Source: an uncultured Clostridia bacterium (GTDB lineage: Bacteria > Bacillota > Clostridia > Oscillospirales > Ruminococcaceae). Taken from it: a stretch of 11,672 bases of DNA. The stretch covers positions 1 to 11,672 of the forward strand of contig CAMTHN010000015.1 of NCBI GenBank assembly GCA_947072265.1. The letters run 5' to 3'. Below the pieces are notes generated by a model, which was given only the letters and a program-made list of their open reading frames with translations, was not told the DNA's origin and searched no databases. Shown here in pieces: positions 1 to 6,975 of this stretch (within the stretch, counting starts at the first letter, position 1; every line of letters starts with the position of its first letter). The position numbers and the translations under genes are program-made.

Positions 1-2
1 CC

Positions 3-341
3 TTAGGACTATATTTATCGTTTAAATATTATGGATCAGAGAGATATATTAGTGTTATAAATAATATGATAAGTGTTGTTAGATATCTTAGTGGAAAACT
101 TAAAGAATTGGATATGGATTTAATCTGCGGAAGTGAATTACCAATTATAATTTTTAGACCTAAAAATTATAATAATGATCAAGTTGAAAAACTATGCGAT
201 ATACTAATCCAGGAAGATATAGCGTATGTAACAACTGCGCAAGTTGGAAAATGGACATATATTAGAGTGGCAATTAGTAATTATTTAACAGATTTTAGAC
301 ATATAGGTGAGTTTATTATTGGATTAAAAAATGAGATATAA
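3..341 (+). CDS. group II PLP-dependent amino-acid decarboxylase, C-terminal fragment (cut by window edge)
   Basis: The frame is open from the left edge (first full codon at base 3) and ends in TAA at 339-341, giving 112 residues. There is no need to start at the internal ATG at 66, because the residues before it (FKYYGSERYISVINN) fit the same fold. The pattern FKYYGSERY..., then SELPIIIFRP, then YIRVAISNYLTDFRHI near the end is what I know from the C-terminal small domain of group II decarboxylases (aspartate/glutamate, aromatic amino acid and diaminobutyrate types). These enzymes remove the alpha-carboxyl group of an amino acid in the cytoplasm. The lysine that binds pyridoxal phosphate would lie upstream, outside the window, so the substrate cannot be told. 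The next gene converges on it 43 bases away with no strong terminator between. Confidence 0.8.
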   Translation, partial: LGLYLSFKYYGSERYISVINNMISVVRYLSGKLKELDMDLICGSELPIIIFRPKNYNNDQVEKLCDILIQEDIAYVTTAQVGKWTYIRVAISNYLTDFRHIGEFIIGLKNEI

Positions 342-384
342 AATAATATCCTTGATATCTTTAAAATTAGTGAGATATGGCATA

Positions 385-1803
385 TTACTCAACTTTTTTA
401 TCCATTAGCTCTTTGGGAACAGCAAATAAATATGTTAAGATAAATGATGTAATGAATGTTAAAACACCAATAGAGATATAAACAATTAATTGGTAGGGGT
501 TATACATATACATTAAAGGTGATAAAATAACTGCTAATCCATAAGAGTTTGCTTGAATTCCCATAATAGAAAGTAGAGCACCTCCAATACTGGAGCATAA
601 TAACATTATAGATAATGGTTTAACTCCATATCTAATTGTAATGCCAAATAAAGCTGGCTCACTTACCCCTAAAAGCTGTGTAACACCTGCACTTGTTCCA
701 ATAACTTTGGTGTTTTTATTTTTAGATTTAATACTAATTGCAAAACAAACAGCAGCATTTGCAAATCCATACATGGCGCATAAAGTGATTAAGGGATTAA
801 ACCCTGTTGAAGCTAGTAGAGTTGTTTCTATCATTATGAATAGATGATGCATACCCGTCATCACGGCTAAAGGGTATAAAAACCCGATAACTAATCCTCC
901 AATTCCAAATGGTATATGTATTAGTAATTGAATAATATAAACTAAACCAGTTTCGACAAAATGTAATAACGGACCTAGAATAAGTAATCCAACTAAGACC
1001 ATTATAAATATCACTGAAAATGGTGTGAACATTAGATCTAAAGAATTAGGCATTATTTTTCGTAAAATTTTCTCTAATTTAGATCCTAAAATACCAATAA
1101 CAAGGGCAGTCAATACACTTCCTTGATATCCAACTATTGGTATAAATCCAAAAGCAATTATAGGGGTTACGCCACTATTAACATCTGCGACAGAATATGC
1201 ATTTGGAAGCATGGGAGAAACCAACATTAATCCAATAATAAATCCAATAATTGGAGTTCCACCAAATTTTTTAAATGCTGACCAGCAAATTAAAGAAGGT
1301 AAAAAAGCAAATACTGTATCTGTTAAAACACCCATTAGAATGATAATATATTCTGGAATTTGTTCCGTGGAAGTTCCAAAAAAATTTAATACATTATCAT
1401 TTAAAGCAACACTTTTTAATCCTAAAAATAATCCTGTTGCGACTATACCTGGAATAATGGGGATAAATATATCCGCTAATACACGAATTGCTCTTTTAAA
1501 AGGATTTGTTTCTTTTTTTATTTTTTCTAAATTTGTTATCCTATCTTTAAAGGTTGAATCGTCTTTAATGATAGATTCATACACCTTATTTACAATTCCA
1601 CTACCTAAAATAATTTGATACTGACCTGAGTTAAAAAAAACACCTTTCACTTGATCAATTTTTTCAACTAATCTATCATCTATTAAATCAGAATCTCTAA
1701 CCTCTAAACGTAGGCGAGTTGCACAATGGGTTATTGATAGAATATTTTCTTTACCAACTATAGTGAGAATTTCTTCGCCAATTTTTTTATAATCTGTCGC
1801 CAT
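385..1803 (-). CDS. PTS EIIBC permease, glucose/sucrose/trehalose superfamily, for an alpha-glucoside
   Basis: This is a 472-residue membrane permease that imports a sugar and phosphorylates it on the way in. Residues 1-80 are the EIIB domain with the phosphorylated cysteine C27 in HCATRLRLEV and the GQYQIILG strand at 60-67. Residues about 105-460 are the EIIC channel, with many hydrophobic segments, GMHH at 317-320 and the family motif GVSEPALFG at 379-387. There is no EIIA domain, so a separate glucose-type EIIA must donate the phosphate, as is usual in this family. The ATG is preceded by AGGAGGG. The start lies only 18 bases after the stop of the GH13 gene, so the two form one transcript. 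HCATRLRL reads closer to sucrose-type permeases, while the single-gene pairing with GH13 recalls trehalose systems; the sugar is therefore uncertain, though the EIIBC call is firm. Confidence 0.9.
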   Translation of the reverse strand: MATDYKKIGEEILTIVGKENILSITHCATRLRLEVRDSDLIDDRLVEKIDQVKGVFFNSGQYQIILGSGIVNKVYESIIKDDSTFKDRITNLEKIKKETNPFKRAIRVLADIFIPIIPGIVATGLFLGLKSVALNDNVLNFFGTSTEQIPEYIIILMGVLTDTVFAFLPSLICWSAFKKFGGTPIIGFIIGLMLVSPMLPNAYSVADVNSGVTPIIAFGFIPIVGYQGSVLTALVIGILGSKLEKILRKIMPNSLDLMFTPFSVIFIMVLVGLLILGPLLHFVETGLVYIIQLLIHIPFGIGGLVIGFLYPLAVMTGMHHLFIMIETTLLASTGFNPLITLCAMYGFANAAVCFAISIKSKNKNTKVIGTSAGVTQLLGVSEPALFGITIRYGVKPLSIMLLCSSIGGALLSIMGIQANSYGLAVILSPLMYMYNPYQLIVYISIGVLTFITSFILTYLFAVPKELMDKKVE

Positions 1804-1821
1804 TTTATTCCCTCCTAATTT

Positions 1822-3480
1822 TTATTTAAATAAAATGCTTTGATATGGTACAAGCTTAAATTGTTTTCCTAAAACTTTGTTTGTATGAGTATTTAGATAA
1901 ATTTTTATTATTTCTTTTGGTATAGTTATTTCTTCTGTGGTAGGGCTTAAATTTGTGAAAGAATATATTTTTTCTCCATATAGTTCTCTATAATATGCAA
2001 TAATATTATCTGATAAATCGCTTAAAAATTGTATGCTACCTGTTTTTAAGATAGAACTTATCTTTGAGTTTTGTCTTAAAAATATCATTTTTTTATAAAA
2101 ATCAAAAACAGTATTTTTTATTGTATTAACACTAGGGTATTCTTCAGTCATCTCTAACCATGGTTTATAATTTGAAAATCCTCCATATTTAGTATTATCC
2201 CAAGGCATAGGTGTTCGAGAATTATCACGACTTCTCATATTTACAAAATTAAGAGCCTCTTTTTCAGAAAACCCTTCTTCTATTCCTCTATAAAAATTAT
2301 CAATACTTGAAATATCATCAAATTGTTTAATATTATCTCTTTTAGCATTTATCATACCTAGTTCTTGTCCTTGATAAATAAATGGAGTTCCTCTTAGAAA
2401 AAAATACATAGATCCGATTCCCATAGCAGATTCTGGTGTTTGAAAATCTTTTTTTACTAGTTTTGATAAAGCTCTTGGTTGGTCATGGTTTTCAATAAAA
2501 TTGGCGCCCCATCCAGATTTTTGTAAAGCTTGTTGTGATTTAATTAATAAGCTTTTAAATTCTTTTGTTGTCCAATTTGTTCGCTTAAACCAATCCGAAC
2601 CAGATTCTACATCAATATCTGCATAATGAAAATCAAAAATCATTGAAAAATATCCGTCTTTACCAATAAAATTAGAAAATTCTGTATAATTAACTCCGGG
2701 TGCTTCTCCCACGGTCATACAGTTATATTTTTCAAAAGTTTTCTCTTTGAGTTCGTTTAAAAATACTTCAATACCTGGTTGGTTACGGGTTTTATGCTTA
2801 CATGTTACCAAACCATCTATTCCATCAGCAGGTAAACTTTTATAATCAGCATTTTTTTTGATAAATGTAATTGAGTCAATTCTAAATCCTGATATTCCTT
2901 TTTCAAGCCAACGATTTATCATTTGATACAATTCTTCTCTGAGTTGTTTATTTTCCCAATTTAAATCTGGTTGTTTTTTATCAAATATATGTAAATAATA
3001 ACAATCTTCACCAACCACTTTTTCCCAAACTGATCCGCCAAAAATTGAACGCCAATTATTAGGAGGATGTTTTCCTTCTTTAAAAATATAATAATCTCTA
3101 TATTTGCTATTCTTATCACACAGTGCTTGCTTAAACCATCTATGCTCATCAGATGTATGATTAATTACAAGATCGAGAATAATTTTAATTTTTAATTTTT
3201 TACATTCTTTTAACAAATTGTCAAAATCTTTCATTGTTCCAAATTGGGGATTAATTCCATCAAAATCAGCAATATCATATCCGTTGTCTGCCATAGGTGA
3301 TGTGAAAATTGGACAAATCCAAATAGTTGTAATACCTAACTCTTTTAAGTAGAAAAGTTTTTCTTTAATTCCATTTAAATCTCCAACACCATTATTATTT
3401 GAAGAGTTAAAGCTTTTTGGATAAATTTGATAAATAACTTCATCTTTCCACCAGTCTTTTTTATTAATAATATTTTTCAT
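1822..3480 (-). CDS. GH13 alpha-glucosidase (oligo-1,6-glucosidase-like), partner of the PTS permease
   Basis: This cytoplasmic 552-residue glycoside hydrolase has the normal length and no signal peptide. It opens with WWKDEVIYQIYPKSF. The conserved GH13 regions are visible: DLVINH at 103-108, GFRIDS with nucleophile D202, acid/base E259 in TVGEA, and NHD with stabiliser D333. Region V reads QPDLNWEN (170-177), the signature of the oligo-1,6-glucosidase group (GH13_31); trehalose-6-phosphate hydrolases that I recall have QADLN. The residue after the nucleophile is Ser203, where 1,6-specific enzymes carry Val and 1,4-specific ones Thr. The loop at about 283-298 lacks the RLDRD-type motif of sucrose isomerases. 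It probably splits the phosphorylated disaccharide delivered by the EIIBC encoded next to it. The start is ATG with AAAGGAG upstream. The exact substrate is not settled; trehalose-6-phosphate remains possible. Confidence 0.9.
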   Translation of the reverse strand: MKNIINKKDWWKDEVIYQIYPKSFNSSNNNGVGDLNGIKEKLFYLKELGITTIWICPIFTSPMADNGYDIADFDGINPQFGTMKDFDNLLKECKKLKIKIILDLVINHTSDEHRWFKQALCDKNSKYRDYYIFKEGKHPPNNWRSIFGGSVWEKVVGEDCYYLHIFDKKQPDLNWENKQLREELYQMINRWLEKGISGFRIDSITFIKKNADYKSLPADGIDGLVTCKHKTRNQPGIEVFLNELKEKTFEKYNCMTVGEAPGVNYTEFSNFIGKDGYFSMIFDFHYADIDVESGSDWFKRTNWTTKEFKSLLIKSQQALQKSGWGANFIENHDQPRALSKLVKKDFQTPESAMGIGSMYFFLRGTPFIYQGQELGMINAKRDNIKQFDDISSIDNFYRGIEEGFSEKEALNFVNMRSRDNSRTPMPWDNTKYGGFSNYKPWLEMTEEYPSVNTIKNTVFDFYKKMIFLRQNSKISSILKTGSIQFLSDLSDNIIAYYRELYGEKIYSFTNLSPTTEEITIPKEIIKIYLNTHTNKVLGKQFKLVPYQSILFK

Positions 3481-3496
3481 TAGTTCACTCCTTTTA

Positions 3497-3512
3497 ATGG
3501 TATCGATATCAT
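3497..3512 (-). promoter_or_regulatory. operator for the LacI-family repressor, upstream of the GH13-EIIBC genes
   Basis: On the plus strand this reads ATGGTATCGATATCAT, which differs by one base from the perfect palindrome ATGATATCGATATCAT in front of the repressor gene. It is centred on CG, as LacI-family sites are, and sits about 17 bases upstream of the GH13 start codon. A matching -10 region is not clear; TATATT and TATTTT both occur just upstream of the operator on the minus strand. Confidence 0.75.
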
Positions 3513-3526
3513 AAAATATATTTCAT

Positions 3527-3554
3527 AAAATCCGTATCTATTTAAACGGATTTT
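3527..3554 (-). terminator. small hairpin at the repressor stop codon, possible weak terminator or processing site
   Basis: Read on the minus strand, AAAATCCGT pairs perfectly with ACGGATTTT across a 10-base loop; the loop and left arm include the TAA stop of the repressor gene. Its T run is short and lies inside the stem. It may set off the repressor transcript from the GH13 operon transcript, or act as an RNA end. Low certainty. Confidence 0.35.
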
Positions 3555-4540
3555 CTTTGAATTATAGTCAATTTAAGCTTTGATTTATCCACATTATATA
3601 ATTTCTTATTAATTAAAGAGATTAATAATTTTGTAGATTCTTTACCTAATGCTTCTATAGGTTGATTAATAGTTGTTAATGGGGTTGCTAAAACTGATGT
3701 AAATGGTTGATTGTCAAATCCCATAATAGCTAAATCATCTGGAACTATAAAATTTTGTTTAATCATATATTCTAAAACACCAATTGCTACTTCATCGCTA
3801 TTTGTAAAGATTGCATCTGGTCTAATATTTTTTGGTAATTTAAAAATTTTTTTAGCCACATCATAACCATCTTTAGTAGTATGTACTTCTTGAAAAATCC
3901 ATTCTTTTTTGAAATCCAACTTTTTTTCTATTAATGCACGTTCAAAGCCTTCTGTTCTTAATTTTCCATGACCTTCAATATTCAGTGTTCCTCCTGTGCA
4001 ATAAGCAATTTTTTTATAATTTTTTTCTATTAAAAATTTAATCCCTTGATATGTTCCTTCTAATTGGTCTGTTATAACATTAGGTATAGATACTTGTTCA
4101 AGCTGCTCATTACATAAAACAATGGGTGCAAATTCTTGATAACTTTCTATCATTTGTGGTGAACCTTCAACAGAACACATTATTAAACCATTTATTACAT
4201 GTTGTTTTAACATTTCTAGCATTTTTATTTCAGCATATTTATCATCATAAGTTTGCATAATTAGTACATTATAATTATCTATTTTAGCCTGTTTTTCAAT
4301 TGCATCCACAAGATAAGAAAAAAATGGATTTGTGATCCTTGATACTAAAATGCCAATCATTTTTCCTTTCTTTGATCGTAATTGTGTTGCAATTGAACTA
4401 GGGGTATAGTTTAATTTTTTCATTGCCTCTTTAATTCTTTTTTTCTTATCTTCTGATATATAAGGATGTTTATTTAAATATCTTGAAACAGTTGAAATTG
4501 AAAGATTTGCTGTTTTTGCTACATCTTTAATGGTTGCCAT
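3542..4540 (-). CDS. LacI-family transcriptional repressor of the sugar operon
   Basis: This 332-residue regulator has the standard LacI/GalR length. Residues 3-23 (TIKDVAKTANLSISTVSRYLN) are the DNA-reading helix-turn-helix, and residues 47-60 (YTPSSIATQLRSKK) are the hinge helix. The rest is a periplasmic-binding-like sensor domain with GILVSRITNPFF at the start, an AIFTNSDEVAIGVL strand and IMGFDNQPF near the end. I start it at the ATG at 4540 because GGAG lies 7 bases upstream; an alternative TTG at 4546 would almost touch that ribosome site. It is followed, 61 bases on, by the GH13-EIIBC pair on the same strand. Its own promoter is overlapped by a perfect 20-bp palindrome, and a near copy precedes GH13, so it very likely represses both itself and the operon. 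The inducer is probably the sugar or its phosphate, which the sequence does not reveal. Confidence 0.92.
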   Translation of the reverse strand: MATIKDVAKTANLSISTVSRYLNKHPYISEDKKKRIKEAMKKLNYTPSSIATQLRSKKGKMIGILVSRITNPFFSYLVDAIEKQAKIDNYNVLIMQTYDDKYAEIKMLEMLKQHVINGLIMCSVEGSPQMIESYQEFAPIVLCNEQLEQVSIPNVITDQLEGTYQGIKFLIEKNYKKIAYCTGGTLNIEGHGKLRTEGFERALIEKKLDFKKEWIFQEVHTTKDGYDVAKKIFKLPKNIRPDAIFTNSDEVAIGVLEYMIKQNFIVPDDLAIMGFDNQPFTSVLATPLTTINQPIEALGKESTKLLISLINKKLYNVDKSKLKLTIIQRKSV

Positions 4541-4552
4541 TTTCAAACTCCT

Positions 4553-4572
4553 TTATGATATCGATATCATAA
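4553..4572 (-). promoter_or_regulatory. perfect 20-bp palindromic operator at the repressor gene
   Basis: TTATGATATCGATATCATAA is a perfect palindrome centred on CG at 4562-4563. Its outer base overlaps the -10 box and it covers the likely transcription start, so a bound dimer would block RNA polymerase. The 16-bp core recurs with one change upstream of GH13 (3497-3512). It also resembles a catabolite (CcpA) site with one mismatch to WTGNAANCGNWNNCW, so dual use is conceivable. Confidence 0.85.
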
Positions 4573-4600
4573 TAATAAACGATTAATAATATATTGTCAA
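4572..4600 (-). promoter_or_regulatory. sigma-A-type promoter of the LacI-family gene
   Basis: On the minus strand, TTGACA (4600-4595) is followed by a 17-base spacer and TATTAT (4577-4572). The -35 box is perfect and the -10 box matches five of six positions. It points toward the repressor gene, with the operator directly downstream. Confidence 0.8.
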
Positions 4601-4626
4601 GTTAATTAATATATAGATTAATTAAC
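4601..4626. repeat. 10-bp inverted repeat abutting the repressor -35 box
   Basis: GTTAATTAAT (4601-4610) and ATTAATTAAC (4617-4626) are perfect inverted copies around ATATAG. The repeat begins at the base next to the repressor -35 box, where an activator site or an UP element could lie. It is almost pure A/T, so chance is a real alternative. Confidence 0.4.
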
Positions 4627-4697
4627 TATATGTATATAAAAAATAAATAATATATTTATTAGATGCATATAAAATAACAATTTTTATGTATAATTCG

Positions 4698-4743
4698 AAA
4701 TATAGTATAAAGTAATATTAACTTATTATTTTATACTATATTT
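4698..4743. repeat. 14-bp-arm inverted repeat in the amidase leader region
   Basis: AAATATAGTATAAA (4698-4711) pairs perfectly with TTTATACTATATTT (4730-4743) around an 18-base loop. It lies between the divergent repressor and amidase genes, with no upstream plus-strand gene for it to terminate. It could be a protein site, part of the amidase leader RNA, or a minus-strand barrier. Confidence 0.5.
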
Positions 4744-4755
4744 TTATTAATCTTT

Positions 4756-4791
4756 TACAAAGTATTTATTAGTAATAATAAATACTTTGTA
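4756..4791. repeat. 16-bp-stem hairpin just upstream of the amidase
   Basis: TACAAAGTATTTATTA (4756-4771) pairs perfectly with TAATAAATACTTTGTA (4776-4791) around a 4-base GTAA loop. It ends 40 bases before the amidase ATG. If transcribed it would be a stable 5' untranslated hairpin; it does not cover the AAAGGAG ribosome site. Confidence 0.6.
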
Positions 4792-4830
4792 TAACTATAG
4801 ACTAATATAAAAAATTAAAGGAGAAAATTT

Positions 4831-5529
4831 ATGAATAAAAAAGTATGTATTGATATGGGTCATGGTGGAACAGATCCAGGAGCTGTTTCTGGAAATAGAC
4901 AAGAAAAAGATGATAATCTTAGAATAGGTATGAAAGTTATATCTATTTTACAGCAACAGGGAATAGGAATAGTTGTTCCGAGGGATGTAGATAAGACAGT
5001 TTCTCTACAAGCAAGAAGTAATCTTGCTAATGATCAAAAAGTTGATTTATGCGTTTCATTACATAGGAATTCATTTAGTAGTGGACAAGCAAAAGGTATA
5101 GAAATTTGGACTCAAAAAGGAGTAAATGATGCTACTACTAATGCTCTAGCGGCAAATATATTAGAAGGAATCGTATCAGAAGGAATTTCGGCTAATAGAG
5201 GAGTTAAGTTAGGGGATTATCATATAACCAGAGAGACTAATATGCCAGCTTGTCTAGTTGAGCTAGGTTTCATAACTAATTCTGAAGATAATCAATTATT
5301 TGATAGTAAAATAGATGGTTATGCTTTAGCAATATCAAAAGGTATATTAAAAACTTTGGGTAAATCTTATATAGATCCAACTCCACCTACCCCTCCCACT
5401 CCTCCAGAGGAGATAAAATTGTATAAAGTCCAAGTTGGAGCATTTAGCAATAAAGCAAATGCAGAAGCTTTGCTAAATGATTTAAAAAGCAAAGGATATA
5501 GCGGATTTATAGTTGAGAGTATTAAATAA
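4831..5529 (+). CDS. N-acetylmuramoyl-L-alanine amidase, Amidase_3 with C-terminal SPOR repeat (CwlC-like)
   Basis: This 232-residue zinc enzyme cuts the bond between muramic acid and L-alanine in peptidoglycan. Residues 1-177 are the Amidase_3 domain: zinc ligands H11 (DMGHGG), E25 (QEKDDN) and H78 (SLHRN), and catalytic E144 (CLVELGF). A PTPPTPPTPP linker (183-192) leads to one short SPOR-type repeat, LYKVQVGAFSNKANAEALL, which binds the wall. No signal peptide is present. B. subtilis CwlC, which lyses the mother cell at the end of sporulation, has the same order of parts, no signal peptide and similar short tail repeats (two there, one here). The alternative is a phage-derived endolysin, but no holin or other phage gene is near. 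The start is ATG with AAAGGAG 8 bases before it. It stands alone, with a strong terminator after it and paired hairpins before it. Confidence 0.9.
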   Translation: MNKKVCIDMGHGGTDPGAVSGNRQEKDDNLRIGMKVISILQQQGIGIVVPRDVDKTVSLQARSNLANDQKVDLCVSLHRNSFSSGQAKGIEIWTQKGVNDATTNALAANILEGIVSEGISANRGVKLGDYHITRETNMPACLVELGFITNSEDNQLFDSKIDGYALAISKGILKTLGKSYIDPTPPTPPTPPEEIKLYKVQVGAFSNKANAEALLNDLKSKGYSGFIVESIK

Positions 5530-5543
5530 TAATTAGCATAATT

Positions 5544-5590
5544 AAGCCAAGATATAGATATTTTAATATCTATATCTTGGCTTTTATTTT
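5544..5590 (+). terminator. rho-independent terminator of the amidase gene
   Basis: A 19-bp perfect stem (5544-5562 with 5565-5583, GC-rich at the GCC/GGC base) with a minimal TT loop is followed by TTTTATTTT... It starts 14 bases after the amidase stop. The A/T-rich left flank could also serve the converging pentapeptide gene. Confidence 0.9.
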
Positions 5591-5616
5591 ACATATAAAC
5601 ATTATTATTATATATA

Positions 5617-6486
5617 TTAAATAATAGTAACATTAGATAGATTAGAACCATAACTTTTTAAATATAGATAGGTTAGTTTATCCATAAAAGCTCCATCAAA
5701 ATTTATTTTTTGTTTATCACGATAATATTTTTTTGATAGAGAAAATCCGCATTCAAATGAACATCCTTTTAGTATAGCCCCTTTAAAAGTTGCATTCGCT
5801 AAAATTACTCTATCAAATTTAACAGAATTAAAAATTTGTCCATTAAAACATATTCCACGCAAGTCGGAATATTTAAAGTCTACATTAGTAAAAGTACATG
5901 AATCAAATATGGTTTTTTTTAATTCCGTCATATGCATAATAGAATTAATAAATTTTGACCCAATAAATTTTGCTTCCTTAAATTCTGAAGTGCTCATATT
6001 AGTATTGGTCAGAATAGTATTTACAAAGCTAGACTTATTAAGAGAAACGGCAGACATTTTCACATCTGTAAGATTTGTATTATCAAAGATAGCATTGGAT
6101 AAGTCACTTGCATGAAAATTACTACCTGTTAAATCTGCATTAGTAAAATCACAATGCTTCATATTACTTGCGTTAAATTTAGCGTTATGTGATTTTACAC
6201 GTCGAAAATCTGTATTCTTCATATCTGTTCCGCTAAAATTATATGGAAGTGATCGATAATTATCTTGGTTATTTTCTAAAATTTCATCAACCATCTGTTG
6301 GATATCTCCAATTGTTTTGATAGTTTCTTGAAAAGCTGTTTCGTCATCTAGCCCTCTTTCCTTAAGTTCATAATAATGTTCGTTAAGATCGGATAAAAGT
6401 TCTGATTTTATTTCTTCTATTCCTTGAAAAATTCCATAAGGTGTAAAAAGATTATCTAAATATATTTTCAAATTATTATTTATCAT
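5617..6486 (-). CDS. HAAS-like N-domain fused to a long pentapeptide-repeat helix
   Basis: This is a soluble 289-residue protein. Residues 1-72 (helical; LDNLFTPYG..., then SELLSDLNEHYYEL and DETAFQETIKTIGD) resemble the HAAS / 'permease prefix' domain that often sits next to PadR regulators. From residue 84 to 244 a strict five-residue register holds: the central Phe (or Met) falls at 84, 94, 104, 114, 124, 134, 144, 154, 164, 174, 184, 194, 204, 214, 224, 234 and 244, alternating with Leu, Met, Phe or Ile. This makes about 32 pentapeptides, some eight coils of a right-handed beta-helix. No membrane segment is seen, although HAAS domains are commonly attached to membrane parts. It starts 19 bases after the PadR stop with GGGGGAAG upstream, so it is the second gene of a PadR operon. 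DNA mimicry of the Qnr kind is known for some pentapeptide proteins but is only a guess here. Confidence 0.85.
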   Translation of the reverse strand: MINNNLKIYLDNLFTPYGIFQGIEEIKSELLSDLNEHYYELKERGLDDETAFQETIKTIGDIQQMVDEILENNQDNYRSLPYNFSGTDMKNTDFRRVKSHNAKFNASNMKHCDFTNADLTGSNFHASDLSNAIFDNTNLTDVKMSAVSLNKSSFVNTILTNTNMSTSEFKEAKFIGSKFINSIMHMTELKKTIFDSCTFTNVDFKYSDLRGICFNGQIFNSVKFDRVILANATFKGAILKGCSFECGFSLSKKYYRDKQKINFDGAFMDKLTYLYLKSYGSNLSNVTII

Positions 6487-6505
6487 TATCTAGCTTCCCC
6501 CAGTA

Positions 6506-6835
6506 TTATAATAGTTTATCTAAAATACGTTTTGCATATTGCCAATTATTTTTATTAATAATATATGTATTTTTTCCCTTTTCGGTAATTTTATAGTATT
6601 TTCGTCTACCGCCTTGTGTTTCATCTCCCCAGTACCAGTCAATTTCATCATCATTTTTAAGGCGACGTACAGCAGAATACATAGTCGCTTCTTTTAGTTC
6701 ATATTCAGAGTTAGAATTTTTGTTGATACATTTAACTATTTCATAACCATATTTATCTCCCTCTGATAGAAGTCGTAGTATCATAGTATCAACATGTCCT
6801 CTTAGAATATCAGATGATATATTTTTTTTATACAT
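6506..6835 (-). CDS. PadR-family transcriptional regulator (short form)
   Basis: This 109-residue winged-helix regulator matches the short PadR class in length. It shows the helix HVDTMILRLLSEGDKYGYEIVKCI (14-37), the recognition segment LKEATMYSAVRRLK (47-60) and the wing QGGRRKYYKITEKGK (74-88), with a C-terminal helix to 109 for dimer contact. The start is ATG with GGAGG 7 bases upstream. It is the first gene of an operon with the HAAS-pentapeptide gene 19 bases downstream, a pairing seen widely in Bacillota, and it probably represses this operon through the dyad that overlaps its promoter. Ligands of PadR proteins vary (phenolics, drugs, cell-envelope stress) and none can be inferred here. 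Confidence 0.93.
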   Translation of the reverse strand: MYKKNISSDILRGHVDTMILRLLSEGDKYGYEIVKCINKNSNSEYELKEATMYSAVRRLKNDDEIDWYWGDETQGGRRKYYKITEKGKNTYIINKNNWQYAKRILDKLL

Positions 6836-6854
6836 TAATTATCCTCCATATTCT

Positions 6855-6884
6855 CATTGTATAATATAATACTATGTCTGTAAA
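6855..6884 (-). promoter_or_regulatory. padR promoter with overlapping dyad operator
   Basis: On the minus strand, TTTACA (6884-6879), a 17-base spacer and TACAAT (6861-6856) form a promoter with five of six matches in each box. Bases 6855-6876 form a 22-bp dyad (arms CAT-N-GTAT and ATAC-N-ATG; 9 of 11 pairs match), covering the -10 box and most of the spacer. This is a fitting place for PadR autorepression; the site assignment is inferred. Confidence 0.65.
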
Positions 6885-6914
6885 GGCAATATCGTTATAA
6901 TAATATAATTTATT

Positions 6915-6953
6915 TTTAATTTAATATATAATAGATTATATTATTAAATTAAA
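6915..6953. repeat. 12-bp-arm AT inverted repeat upstream of the YwbE gene
   Basis: TTTAATTTAATA (6915-6926) and TATTAAATTAAA (6942-6953) are perfect inverted copies. A perfect TATAAT lies at 6927-6932 inside the loop, but I see no good -35 box at 16-18 bases. With only A/T bases in the arms this may be chance. Confidence 0.3.
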
Positions 6954-6975
6954 TTTTAAAAATAGGAGATAAAAT

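Noticed and set aside
66..341. A complete small 91-residue gene starting at ATG 66
   Set aside because: The frame is open to the window edge and the upstream residues continue the decarboxylase fold, so it is the tail of a longer gene.
342..384. Possible terminator between the converging decarboxylase and EIIBC genes (ATATC-CTT-GATAT)
   Set aside because: The stem is only 5 bp of mostly A/T; too weak to call.
641..1618. Plus-strand open frames opposite the EIIBC gene
   Set aside because: They are antisense shadows of a well-supported membrane protein gene, without family likeness or good ribosome sites.
4831..5529. A prophage lysis module around the amidase
   Set aside because: No holin, tail, integrase or other phage gene is adjacent, and the neighbours are sugar and regulatory genes.
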